From Malaya genurostris (Eukaryota; Arthropoda; Insecta; Diptera; Culicidae): a stretch of DNA of 64,000 nt. Within the stretch, counting starts at the first letter, position 1; the number at the start of each line of letters is the position of its first letter. This document shows, piece by piece, positions 53,039-64,000 of the stretch. The stretch lies in the NCBI RefSeq assembly GCF_030247185.1, contig NC_080572.1, positions 131,232,262 to 131,296,261 of the forward strand, read 5' to 3'. The notes under the pieces are model-generated. The model searched no databases, was not told the DNA's origin, and saw only the letters and a list, made by a program, of their open reading frames with translations. The position numbers were made by a program, and so were the translations under genes.

Positions 53039-55982
53039 TATTATTTAATTATGAATAACTTTAAATAATAAAAGTATTAATTCCTATTATCTATTTTCAA
53101 TTCACTTTAATTATTCTTATTCATTATCATTGACAAACAACTACTATATACATTTATCACTTGGTTTTAAACCACAAGCGAATCAGAGAAATTCCATTGA
53201 AAAAAACTATTTTAATCCACCTAGTGGTGTAATGATGCCTTTCTCATATTACTCATTACATCATAAATATAACCGTGAAATTCGCAAAAACAACTGTTTA
53301 TTGAATAGAAATAGGAAAATTTGTTCGGACCGAATCTCACAATTTCTACAAATCCTGTTCAACCTGTAGTTTCGGAACCGAAAGTAATATCCACAACAAA
53401 TTAAAGAATTCAGTATGAAACTGTAAGACTTTTCTTTTGAACCTATAAGTTTGTGAAAATCGATTTGGCCATCTCCAAGATAAGTAAGTGAGATCCTTTT
53501 TGCAGTTTTTGATCAGTATTTCCAATTCCTCCGAAACCGGATTCAAATAAACGGAATAGCCGAAGTTGGTTCGTTTACTATGACTTACTATGACCTACAA
53601 ATTGGAACAGTTTTGAACGTAGTTAAACCTATATTTACTATCTCATACTCTATTTCGATTAAACCAATTAAACGAAATCTAACAAACGAAACGAACCTGC
53701 GTTTCTGTTACTTCTGCATATGTAAGTCAAGCTAAACAGCATAAAACATGTGTTAAAAGGATTATTATTATTATTATTATTATTATCATTATTATCATCA
53801 TTATTATTATAATTATAATTATAATTATTAGTATAATTATTATTATTACTATTATTATTATTATTCTTATTCTAATCCTTATTCTTATTCTTATTATTAT
53901 TATTATTATTATTTTCCCTTTATGGGCTACTCTGGCCGAGGGGGGTGGTTACAACGATCCGCACTTTCCATACCGGACGAACTAGGCTATGGTGCCCAAA
54001 TAAACACTAGTAACGAAGGAGGAAACCGGCCTATCATTGATAGGTTCCCTCCAGCATGTAACCCAAGCGACAGATTCCTTTACGGTTATCAATTTGCAAC
54101 GAAAGATACGAATATCTTCTATTGCAAGTTCACCAGAGAATTTGTCATTTGGGCAGGAAGTGTGTGCTTCACCCTGTAACCAGTCAATCATTGAGTCGTG
54201 GGTCTGAATCGTGTTGGTATTTTGTCATCCTATCAACTGCTTTTGTGACTTAAATGTCCTTGTCGATGGAACTTTGCAAAATTTTGCATTGTATCCGCTT
54301 CGGTCTTGGCCCTGCTTTCATATATAGTCTTTTATGTCTGAAGCGGTACTTACGATTATTACTTTAAATTTCCCAAATAGGTGTAGATAAGTTTGGTCTT
54401 CTAACACTATCCAATCTAATTTATTCTGATTGTTTCTATCTTTGTCGATGATACCTAACCTTTCCTTTTCTTCAACGCATTTTTTTTGGCTCTCGCGATT
54501 TATGACTATGCCGGATACCTGCTAATATCTCAATGTAATAAACTATAAGTGGTATCCGTATTATTTGCACGACTAAAAATGACCCAACATTTTGAAGTAT
54601 TTCTGTACTCAAACACTTACACATATAAACACATACACACACCAAGAAGTGCGATTAAAATCTTTTTGTTAAAGACAATTGATTACCTGTTTCATGTATA
54701 ATCCATCATTTTCATAAATTCCTAATAATTCATTTCCTTTTTTTTTATTCTAAGTTTATTTTGATTAGTGATTTTTGTTCTTTTTTTCTTGTAACATCAA
54801 CTTAAATGTTGGTTGTTATTAGTTCTCCCAATCTTCTGCGATTAAGCTGCTCCCTGAACTGTCTTGGTCAGAATCACTGGTCATTTCATATTCAGATTCT
54901 ACAATTTTGTCATATAGTGTTTTCGATAATGTTTTTAATCTTGATTTGTTTTGCGCTGCTTCCTGCCATTCAACAATAGATATAGAACTTCGTTCGATGT
55001 CTTGACGGATGCATGTACGCCATGTATAGGCAGGTCTACCTCTTTTTTTACCCAACGGAATTTTATGCTCTAATGCAGTTTTTAGAATGCTATCGTTTTC
55101 ACTTCTGAGTATGTGACCGTAGAAATTTATGCGCGCAATTCTCATTTTATTATTTATGGTATGACCTTTCAACCAATTAGGTGCAATGTTTGGATTTTCT
55201 GATTGGTCTTCATTGCTTTCTGATCGGGATTCCTGCTCCTCAATTCCATCCTCATTTATTCCATCAGTACTCATGCTGCGTAGCGTGAGAAGCATTTCAT
55301 TTTCCATCCGTCTAAGTGAATTACGGTTTATTTTCAGAATTGTTGCTACCTCCATCGAGTAAGTAGCCACTGGTGTGATTAGTGAGTGGTATAATTGTTT
55401 TACTGTCGTCCATTTTAGAGTATGCCGTTTCAAGAAGGAGCAAAGGTGAAAGAATGCTTTGTAGGCCTTTTTTATTCTTTCCGAAGTAGTGGCATTTCTG
55501 GTCAAACTACTGGTGATATAAGCGCCCAAATGACGTAGTATGGTGACTACTGGTAATTCGTATTTTCCAAATTTTTTCCAGTTTTTCATGCGCAATATTG
55601 TTTACAACAAATGGATCCCTATATAAAACCTTAGTTTTTTTAACGTTGATTTCTAGTCCGATTGATAATAGTAGCGGTTCCAAAATTTCCAGCAGTCGTT
55701 CGACATCTTCATCATTATTGCAAATGAAAATAAGGTCGTCCGCATACCCCATTATGCATGGTATTTTAATTCGATGACCTTGTTTTAGCTTTACTTCAGG
55801 CATAAATTCTTGAACCGATAATAAAACATGATGGAGCATGTAGACATCCTTGTTTGATTCCTCTTGTTTTAATCCTTGTTGTTCTTTGATTGAACCATTG
55901 CAACGTTGTTGTCTCATTGATACATGCGGAGATGATACGGTTAATGAGTGCCTTTGAAACTCCCATGGACATCATTATTGCT
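51798..55982. repeat. 4.2-kb tandem segmental duplication, copy B
   Basis: It is the partner of 47588-51797 with few substitutions (for example 49157/53366 and 51124/55309). Its right end is continuous with the intact upstream part of the RTE, so this copy is in the original position relative to the RTE 5' half. Confidence 0.95.
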
Positions 55983-57668
55983 GCTGCTTTAGATGTATCT
56001 ATCTGATCAAACGCTTGTTTCAGGTCCAAAGATACTAATACTGTTTTGCATCCTTTCCTCCACCTCTCGTCTAAGATGCGACGTATAACGAAAATTTTAT
56101 CTGTAGCACTCCTCTTGTGTTGGAAAGCCATTTGGTAACCAGGAATTGGATCTACTTGACTCTCTAGACGTGTTAATAAGATTTTCGCGTATATTTTGTA
56201 GGCGATGGAACATAAAGTTATACGTCTGTAATCATTAGTGTTTTTTGGATTTGGAATTTTCGGAATTGGGATTTGCATAGTTTCAGTCCAAGATTTAGGT
56301 ACTGCGTTTGTTCTGAAAACTGCATTTATTATTTCTGTCAACTCGTGTGTGAGTGACTCGGATCCATATTTTAAAAATTCACTATGAATTGCATCTATCC
56401 CTGGGGCGCTGTTGTTTTTCATTGACCATATAATTCTGTTAATTTCTTCTGAGGATGGATTCGGTCCAGCGTTTCTTCCGTCGTCTTCGTTTAATAGATA
56501 TTTGTTTGGCTGGTGAGCCTGTGCTGGTTAGATGAGATGCCGCAGCTTCTAATATGGCGCTTTTGACATTGTTCCATTTTTCATCAATCCCAGAAATCTC
56601 TTTTACACTATTGTTAGTAAGCCTTTGGTCCAATTCGTTCTGAAATTATTTTCGATCAGCTTCATTCATTTTCAAAGCATTTAAGTCAAATCTTAGTCTT
56701 TTGGAGGGGTTGCCAATTTTTTGTGTCTGACTGATGGGTATTGTTTTACTTTTTAATGTACATGAAATCATTTTGTGATCACTTTTCAACATAGGTAGGA
56801 AGTATGCCCTAATTATTGGAATCATAAGGAAATCCATTTTTGACATTAGTACGTGGTCTAATAGTGATGTTGTTTTTCCGTTTGTCCATGTGTATTGAAC
56901 AGATTGTGATTTGCTGAATGTTAGGTAGTTTTGTAATTGCAATCCGTGCATAAAATGTTTTAGACTTATTCCATTCTGGTTGCAATAGTCATGCATCAAA
57001 CTCCTACCCACAATTTTAGTATCATCATCGATCAGGTCTTTTGACCCAATATGAGCATTGAAGTCCCCCATGATTATAGTGTTTCTGTTCGAGTCCGCTT
57101 GCGTGTTGAGGAGGAATCTTGAAATGATTCCGAATTCATGTTGTGTGTCACTTCTCATGTATGTTGATATAAACATAATATTTTTACCAAATATATTCAC
57201 TATATATGAACATGAGTTATCACTAATTTTGAAGAATTTACTTTGTTTATACACCGTTTTCGCCACTACGACAGCTGTTCCACCACCAATTCTGGCTTGG
57301 CCTTCGTGAGCTGTGTTCACATTGAACCAGTAGTAATTGTTGGTTTCAATGCAGCATTCTGCCATTCTTGTCTCTTGCAGAGCGATTAGTAAAAACCCTT
57401 CTTTAGCAAAATGTTCGTCCATGTCTCTACGCTTTGATTCTACTGAAGATCCCCTTGAGTTCCAGCTAAGTATTTTGAATTCTTTGTTGTTATCGTTCAT
57501 TTGTACAGAAATATGTTGTCTCTCAGAGCAGTTACTTAGTTGTGATGAATTTACAACTATTTTATTTTGCAAGTCTATAATTCTTTCAACCGGTGGGAGA
57601 AATTTTTGCGTGTAATTCTCAGGATTGCCTTTATCAGAAAGGATGACGTGCATATTTGGCGTGCTCAT
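54819..57668 (-). pseudogene. RTE-type endonuclease-reverse transcriptase, decayed
   Basis: The endonuclease (57668-56646) shows FKILSWNSRG, LIALQETRM (Glu), TIIMGDFNAHIGS (Asp/Asn), YTWTNGKTTSLLDHVLMS and LKSDHKMISC (Asp-His). A stop near 56643 and a basic linker follow. RT (56422-55500) shows NNSAPGIDAIHSEFLKYG, IPKIPNPKNTNDYRRITLCS, VLVSLDLKQAFDQIDT, IKQGC and the catalytic MGYADDLIF near 55745. The C-terminal part has GHILRS and KKRGRPAYTWRTCIRQDIE. At least three stops or frame changes are present. RT motifs fit the RTE clade best. Confidence 0.88.
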
Positions 57669-58955
57669 TCTTTGAATGACACTGTAATAATGGTTTCGTA
57701 ATGAATTTCTGGTATCTCTTCCGTAGCTTCTGTATGCAATTCTCAGGACTCTGATTCGTTAAATGAGATAGTTGAGGCGTTTTCATTATATACAATAATC
57801 TTTCTGTTCAGTGTTTTTGCTGCTGCTGATATCGTTTCCTCTCCACCCCATTCGTTAGTTTATCCTAGTCGGTTCAAAAACCAGGCCTTCCGAATGCTCA
57901 TGCGTGCAAAAATGCGACAGCGAGAGCGCACCGATAATGTGTGTGTCGCATATTTATCCTGTGAGCGTGAGCACTGACTCAAAGAGCAAACCAAAAGCAA
58001 GTAAGAGACGCGTAGCGGGCACATAGAAACGGGATGTGCTGCTTGAAATTTCAGAGCATCGCATTTTCTTCTGCGCGCGACTCGTGCGCTTTGGTCTCAC
58101 GAGACAGCGCACGAGATTTTTTATGAGCGCAGCTTGTGTGCTATGTGAGCCACAGTAAAAGCTGCTGTTATTATTATTTGTTCGTGCCTAGAGCGGTTCG
58201 TGCGACTTGTGTCCTATCCTAAAGGAAGAGATGAAGAGGATGAAAATAACGTACAAACCACTCGTAGATCGCATGAAGCGAGCGCGCCGCGCTATCTCAT
58301 GCGACGAGAGCGCTTGAGCCTCGCTCTTGGCAGAATGCGATGAGACTTTACAACGAAGCGTGCATCAGTTTCTGGTGCGGTATGTAAATGTGCCAAAGAG
58401 TTCTCTTGAGAGCGGCAAAAGTACGTCGCATGCGCGTGGTTGTCTTATGAGAATGAGAATTTATTTGTCTCAGCGCAAAATAAAGAGCGCGCGTGCATAA
58501 GGCCTGTCAAAAACTCGTGAATCTTGTGATCAATGTCTATTATTGAATTTGATTACCGATTCTCGCATATACTGTTCGTTAAAGATATTTTATAGTCATC
58601 AATATTATTTTTAATATGTTCAACAACTTGTCTACGTAACTTCTTTATTTTGGAATGGTCCTTGGATCCAATTTCTGTTTTGTACATTTGGTGTACTATT
58701 GCAGCGAATAGACAGTGACCATCTCCAGATATTTTTTTAATTAACACTACTCCTCCACTTCATGTGCTCCATTTTTTGTAATTATTATATAGTTTCCCTT
58801 TTATTATGTTATCGCTAATTTGGATGTATAGAGATTTGAAATTCATTAGCTTAATCTTAAAAGTCTCTTGATTATGGACATATTTAATTTCACCTCTCCA
58901 CAAAGCGGGAGGTTACAATAGTGGAGAGATAATAGCAATAAAAATAACGCTCATG
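57669..58955 (-). pseudogene. OTU-type cysteine protease domain upstream of the RTE endonuclease
   Basis: The N-terminal half (58747-58515) carries KISGDGHCLFAAIVHQMY, the catalytic Cys block of OTU proteases. A hAT element then intervenes. Beyond it (57873-57669) the same frame reads EWGGEETISAAAKTLNRKII, a conserved OTU strand-helix region, and after one frame change SLRNHYYSVIQ, the catalytic His block. The His block is directly in frame with the endonuclease ORF, so Cys block, Gly-rich block, His block and endonuclease are in the normal order. Two in-frame TAA codons and the frame change show decay. OTU enzymes usually cleave ubiquitin; its role in a retrotransposon is unknown to me. Confidence 0.78.
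57882..58506. mobile_element. hAT-type non-autonomous element, GC-rich (625 bp)
   Basis: It starts CAGGCCTT and ends AAGGCCTG, flanked by perfect 8-bp duplicates TCAAAAAC (57874-57881 and 58507-58514), the hallmark of hAT insertions. The interior is rich in CpG and GCGC motifs, unlike the AT-rich neighbourhood. It has no transposase. Removing it and one duplicate restores the OTU reading frame. Confidence 0.9.
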
Positions 58956-59035
58956 ATGATAATAATAATAATAATAATAATAATAATATCAATAATTATA
59001 ATAAAAGTCATAACAATAATAATAATAAAAGTGAT
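58956..59035. repeat. (TAA)n microsatellite
   Basis: An AATAATAAT tract with interruptions. It may mark the end of another element inserted by the same tail logic; nothing adjacent confirms this. Confidence 0.85.
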
Positions 59036-60790
59036 TTAAAAAAATAGTGTTGCACTCACCTTTCTCCTTCAGCACACCACAACTTACCGAAAGTTAGGTT
59101 GTTACCTAACATATTCATCCTTCATCACTATTGTGGTACATTCTAGGGGTCTTCCTTCTCACATCTTCTTGGCCTTGAATCCTCGATGACAATCCTCTGC
59201 TTCAGCAGTCTCATTTAATTTAGTTTTTCATGATGCACATAAAATAAAATCAGATGTTAGTGCTTTCGTTAAATTATATAATGTAAGGGTGCGCATTTAA
59301 CACTAGCTTGCTCAATAAAGTCACACTATGTACACAATGGATGGATTGCTTAAAATTCTGTGATCTTTATTTAACTCTATAAGTACTAAGGCACTCTGCA
59401 CCAGCTTTTAGTTATTCTGTCAGTTTTTTTGTTTTGACTTTCTTTCATTCAATCATTTTGAATGCTTTTGAGCAATTTAGGTTTATACTAATTTTTGGGC
59501 CTTCTTGTGTTGAGCACGCATCCAGGAAACAAGAACTACATGTATTTTGTGAAGAAATACTAGGTGTGATTGGATGAAATGGTCCACGTGAACCGTTCTC
59601 TTCCAGAAACACACATCTCACACTCTTAGTTAGAAGGTGACATCTGTGTCCAAGTTGGAGAAATCTAAGTACATTCAAACATTTCCCGATTTGAGAGTGT
59701 ATTTACACCTAATTAATCAGTTACGCCGTCGTGACAATTTGTAAGCATTACCGATACCAAACCGGATCGGAAAGGTTTGAAAGTTCCTAAACGGTTCATA
59801 AGATATCAATTTACTCCTATTCCTGATAACAATAGTCCTCCTTTTAGAATTAAATTCACCAAGTTCAGAACGAATATGATATATTAACATTAATCCCAAC
59901 TGGATCAAGATAATTCAAATTGGTGACCAATTCCAGGCATAAGAATGCTCGAAACCACCTAATGACCTATTGTCAATTTCAAGCAGTATTAGTCCTGTCC
60001 ACTCCGAGATCGATCCAGATAACATAACAATTTTCATCTTTTTACATTTATAAGCGAACGATCGATCAATCTCGGTATGGTCCGACTTTGTCAATACGAA
60101 GTATAAATTGACTCCCACCCCCATCCACCAAAGGGGGGTACGCGCCCTGTAGCTCATCATCCAAAGCCTAGGGATTATTATTATTATTACTATTATTATT
60201 ATTATTACTATTATTATTATTATCATTATTATTATTATTATTATTATTAATATTATAATATACACTTTCGGTGCTCTCGGAACAGGAAAAGCGGGGACCA
60301 GTTGTGCCGAATTAAGTTTTCATGCCCACAAACTAACAAGCTCTGCAAACTAGAAGAATTTATCGGACAGTTTTATGGGATTTTTACCTGTTTTTAACCA
60401 TCGTTCGTGCAAAAATACTAATAAAATTGGTAATTTTCCACTTATCACGCTTTAGTTCCGAAACCGGAAGTCGGATCCTGATAAAATGTTCCACAAATGT
60501 TTAGGATATTATAAGACCTTTCATTCGAATCTTAGTTTGCAAAAATCGGTTGAGTTGTTCCGGAGATAATTGAGTGTAAACTTTTTCTCAAATTTTCACA
60601 TATTACCATATAACTCCGGAACCGGAAGTCACATTCAAATGAAATTCAATAGCGCTCCGCTTTCTCACTTTCTCCGGGAGGACACACTTACCCTTTTGTT
60701 TTTTTTTCGACGAAATAGATTCAAAATAGACCAACCAGAAGGAAAACCAAGGCTCTCGTAGTATGAAAAGTGGCACAAACACAAGAAAAT
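59036..60790. other. Unassigned AT-rich interval
   Basis: No gene is supported. It includes a (TTA)n tract at 60175-60252 and a stretch with CCGGAACCGGAAGTCACATT (60618) and CCGAAACCGGAAGTC (60459), a repeated motif also seen in weaker form at 49161. These may be remnants of a dispersed repeat. Confidence 0.5.
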
Positions 60791-61350
60791 CCAGTTTACG
60801 TTTTTATTAACAATAGTTTACATAATCGGGAAAGGGAGAGGGGAAGGAATTCGTTGCGGCCGTGCAGCAACAATGAAGAGTCCTTCAACTCCATGCGAGG
60901 GGTAAGAGTAAATCTCGTCCTTTACCTGTAGTATTGTAGTGGTACAACTTCGTAATCGGATGCGATCCTATCTGGCCAGCAGTGGTTCGTGGACTTACAA
61001 ACATCCTTCGAGAATCTTTCCTTTTCGTCATGATTAGTACCGACGTCTTTCGTGCTGGCTACCGGAGCGGCAACACATCGGATTTTGGAGCTCAAGCAAG
61101 CGGGGGTGAACCCGCCGGACCTCACCCGAATCCTCACCTCCAAAACTTTGGTTACCTTCCTGCCGGTGCATGTGGTGCGGCGATAGCGTGAACTCGGCGA
61201 CCACCAGCACGGAGCTTCGTCAACTCCGATATCTTTACTTTCCGGACAAGTGCGGATCTTCCGTAAGTGCAGTTTCCACTGATTATTTCTTCCAAAAGAA
61301 GAACGGAATGATTTTGCCCACGCGGTATTTTTTTGTCTTTTTATCACGCA
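60790..61350 (-). other. GC-rich segment of unknown origin, possible transcript 3' end
   Basis: Base composition changes sharply here. A minus-strand frame of 141 codons (61347-60922) ends in TAA and is followed by GTTAATAAAAACG near 60810, a possible polyadenylation signal. Part of the frame (KVTKVLEVRIRVRSGGF) is basic. The opposite strand is also open over 60982-61191, so coding is unproven. I do not recognise a family. It could be a host exon, a processed pseudogene or an element part. Confidence 0.3.
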
Positions 61351-61499
61351 TTTTTCACGACTGCCCGATGATATCTCCTCTTACTCTCCTAATCGCCATG
61401 CTCTCCCTTTCGCATTTTTTTTTCTCTCTTTTCCAGAACTCGAAAAGGTTCGGCCATCATTTTAGATTGATTTCGTATGACGTAGAGATGTGTATCGTG

Positions 61500-61950
61500 T
61501 GAAGGATGTGGATTAAGTTAAATTGTACAAGGGAGCGTAAAAAGAAGGGGAGGATGTTTGGATGATATCAGTCATATAATTCTTTTTATTTTTGGTAAAG
61601 CTCTAATGGCCACATTATATAAGTTTAACGTTATTTATTCTAGTAGAACTTAATAATTTATTCTGAAAGTTTGGCTTCCATAACTGGGTTTGCAGGTAAT
61701 TTATAATTCAATTACTCAATGGTTTCCGCTTGGTCGGTAACAATTTAAAAGCATGATAATTTTCTGAATGTCTTCCAATTCACTGACGATAAAATCCTTA
61801 TGTCCTCGATTTTAAAGGACGAATATCTCACCTTTTTCCACTATTGTCTGAGCAACGCTTATCGAATCGAGACATACGGCTTACGGGAGAGAAACATCGA
61901 AATATTTTTCAACGATGTTGCATTACTCTTGGGATCTATGTGTTAATGAT
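61500..61950. other. Unassigned interval
   Basis: No gene, repeat or RNA gene is visible. The last part may belong to the CR1-type fragment that starts to be recognisable at 61952. Confidence 0.45.
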
Positions 61951-61951
61951 T

Positions 61952-62617
61952 CTACGCAGATGATTATCTAGCCATTCGTAGTGTCGAGGATTGCCAACGA
62001 CTGCAAGATTTGCTAACAAGGTTCGCAAATTGGTGCAAGGAAAATAAACTTATTATCAATGTAACCAAATGCCAAGTTATAACATTCCATCGGATTCTAC
62101 GTCCTAACATTTTCGACTATAACATTGAAGGAACAATTTTGTCTAGAGTGACTCAGGTGAGTGATCTTGGTGTACAACTGGATGCCAAACTGACGTTTGA
62201 TATCCAACGGTCGCTACTTATTTCGAAAGCTTCCCGACGGCTGGGATTCATCTCTAAGATTGCCAAAGACTTCAAAGATCCGCTATGCTTAAAGGCTTTA
62301 TATTGCTCACTCGTCCGTCCGATTCTGGAAAATGCTTCAGTAATGTGGTGTCCGTATCAAATATCGTGGAGCCTTAGACTTGAACGTGTTCAGAAACGCT
62401 TTGTTTGCAGGCATTACGACATTGGCCTTGGAGAGATCCAGTAAATCCACCATATCCGAACAGATGCCAATTATTGGAAATCGATAATTTACAGCGCCGG
62501 AGAAACATTCAAAAAGCATTGACCACTGCCAAAATAATAAACGGGGAGATTGATGCTCCAAATTGCGCAGCAAAATTAGTTTTCGAGTACCAAGCAGATC
62601 ATTGCGATATACGACTC
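61952..62617 (+). pseudogene. CR1/T1-type RT fragment (C-terminal)
   Basis: It opens at the catalytic box YADDYLAIRS and continues through FANWCKENKLIINVTKCQVI, VSDLGVQLDAKLTF and LYCSLVRPILENASVMWCPY, closely resembling CR1 elements a and b in the order of blocks. A frame change near 62400 separates the last ~70 codons (HWPWRDPVNPPYPNRCQLLE). It is cut at 62617 by the second Jockey copy. The fragment is on the plus strand, opposite to most elements here. Confidence 0.88.
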
Positions 62618-62619
62618 TA

Positions 62620-64000
62620 CTTTTTTTAAATAACTATTCATTGGAATATGAGTTAAAATTAAATAATTAAGATTGGGAATTAAGGGTGTTCAGCCACAAG
62701 TGGTGACTTTTCAGCCCTATTCTATATATGATTTGGTTATTACCATGAGGACATTATTTGCTTCCGCAATTCTGAGATTTTTGTATAGGGAAATTCTAAA
62801 CCTACTTGTATTGTGTAATGGGGAAAAGGAACTTATATACTAACTTACTAACTAATACAGAGAGCGAATCGATTCAATTGAAGATTGCATCGATTGTTGT
62901 CGGAATTTGCTTATAATATTATGTGACATTACATCTAATGGTTCTATATTTGTGAGTCTGTGTACCTCATTTGTACTAAACCAGGGAGGACGCTTCAAAA
63001 TCATTTTCAGAATTTTATTCTGAATCATAACACTTGGGTTGAAATATGATCATATTTCAGTAAGACTTCATTTTCAATGGGACTCACAACGTTCAAATTA
63101 AATTGTGGACACTCTCGAACTGCTGAGCAAGTTTTTGAGCTTTTTCGCCATTCGTAAGAAGTATTTGATTTCCTTCCTTGAGAGCAGGAATTGGTTTCTG
63201 AGGTTTCTTAAGAACCTTAGAAAGTTTCCAGAAAGGTTTAGAATAAGGTTTAATTTGTTCAACTTCTTTAGAGAAATTTTCATTTCGCAAAAAAGTAAAT
63301 CTATGTTTAATTTCTTTTTGTAAATCCTTAACTATGTTTTTCATAGCAGGATCACGAGAACGTTGATATTGTCGTCGACGAACATTCTTCAACCGAATGA
63401 GCAGTTGAAGATTGTCATCGATGATAGGAGAATTTAATTTAGTTGGAGCTTTGGGAACTGAAAGATTTCTAGCTTCGATAATGTAATGATTCAAATTATC
63501 AATTGCTGTGTCGATGTCCGCAGAATTTTCTAAGATAGTTTCATGATCCACATGATTTTCAATGTGAGATCTGTAATCCAACCAATTAGCTCTATGATAG
63601 TTGAATATAGAACTAATTGGATTAATTATAGCTTCGTTGGAAAGTCTGAATGTTACATGAAGATGATCTGAGTCAAAGTCAGCATGTGTAATCGGTTCAC
63701 TACAAATGTGACTTTGATCCGTTAGAACCAGATCAATTGTAGACGGGTTTTTCACGGAAGGGAAACAAGTAGGATTACTGGGATGAAGGACTGTGAAGTA
63801 ACCAGCTGAGAGTTGATTATGAAGTATTTTACCATTACTGTTATTTTGCCTACAATTCCACTGGACATGCTTAGCATTTAAGTCCCCTATTACGAAAAAT
63901 TTCGATCGATATCTTGTAAGTTTTTGCAAATCGCCTTTAAAGAAATTTAATTGTTCGCCGGTGCATTGGAATGGCAAATATGCTCCAGCGATGAAATAAA
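62620..64000 (-). mobile_element. Second Jockey copy, internally deleted and cut by the window edge
   Basis: It matches 38162-38557 and then jumps at 63026 to the sequence of 39757-40720. The missing ~1.2 kb holds most of the RT palm and the C-terminal part. The 3' end shows a short T-run (62617-62624) where the poly(A) tail would be. The element continues beyond 64000. Confidence 0.92.
63027..63999 (-). pseudogene. Jockey ORF2 remnant: endonuclease region
   Basis: The frame (63977-63093 is the clean part) reads FVIGDLNAKHVQW, NPSTIDLVLTD and FDSDHLHVTF, close to the intact copy with scattered substitutions (for example His for Pro in the SDHLP block). A frame change near 63095 precedes the internal deletion. 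RT is absent. Confidence 0.9.

Noticed and set aside
59915..60265. 116-codon frame starting with an Ile-rich stretch
   Set aside because: The N-terminal part is the translation of a TTA microsatellite.
1..64000. tRNA and tRNA-derived SINE sequences
   Set aside because: I looked for A-box and B-box type motifs and cloverleaf-like stretches and found none convincing.

Overview
This window contains no host gene that I can support. It is a graveyard and nursery of eukaryotic transposable elements: Ty3/gypsy LTR retrotransposons, non-LTR retrotransposons of the CR1/T1, L2-like, Jockey and RTE types, a mariner-family DNA element, two hAT-type non-autonomous elements, and a pair of satellite-carrying elements I cannot classify. 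The AT-rich sequence, the T1/Q-like CR1 elements with PHD-type ORF1 proteins, the Juan-like Jockey element and the deep nesting suggest an insect, most likely a culicine mosquito. That is inference from family resemblance.

Layout. (1) 1-19743 is a three-level nest. The outer element is an L2/CR1-like non-LTR element on the minus strand, split between 1024 and 17269 by a gypsy element (gypsy-1, 1025-17268). Gypsy-1 has two 200-bp LTRs and a 5-bp target duplication CTGCC. It is itself interrupted by two head-to-tail CR1/T1-type elements (about 3430-13148) and by a rearranged DD41D mariner element (13671-14595). A candidate 109-bp intron lies between its gag and pol. (2) 19744-21373 is mostly unassigned, with a CR1 3'-end fragment and a degenerate ATGA repeat. 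(3) 21374-44157 is a second gypsy element (gypsy-2, plus strand) with A-rich genes and diverged LTR-like ends. It carries a 2,058-bp tandem duplication of leader, gag and protease, a satellite-bearing element (Sat-1, 27800-31085) holding a hAT MITE, broken reverse transcriptase and integrase, and an apparently intact Jockey element (38139-42799) with a 14-bp target duplication. (4) 44214-46383 is Sat-2, with the same ends as Sat-1 but a different internal satellite. (5) 46396-58955 contains a decayed gypsy gag (gypsy-3) and an RTE-type element, with 4.2 kb spanning both duplicated in tandem (47588-51797 and 51798-55982). The 5' end of the RTE coding region is an OTU-type cysteine protease domain split by a 625-bp hAT element. 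(6) 58956-64000 holds microsatellites, a GC-rich stretch of unknown origin, a CR1 reverse transcriptase fragment and a second, internally deleted Jockey copy running off the window.

The genes are not a cooperating locus; each element is its own unit, and insertion order can be read from nesting. The strongest candidates for something little described are the OTU-endonuclease-RT retrotransposon, the Sat-1/Sat-2 family with conserved ends and exchangeable satellites, the in-phase intron joining gag to pol in gypsy-1, and the fold-back mariner derivative. The elements most likely to have been recently mobile are the Jockey element at 38139-42799 and the first CR1/T1 element (ORFs 4071-7187 and 7036-7818), whose reading frames are open.
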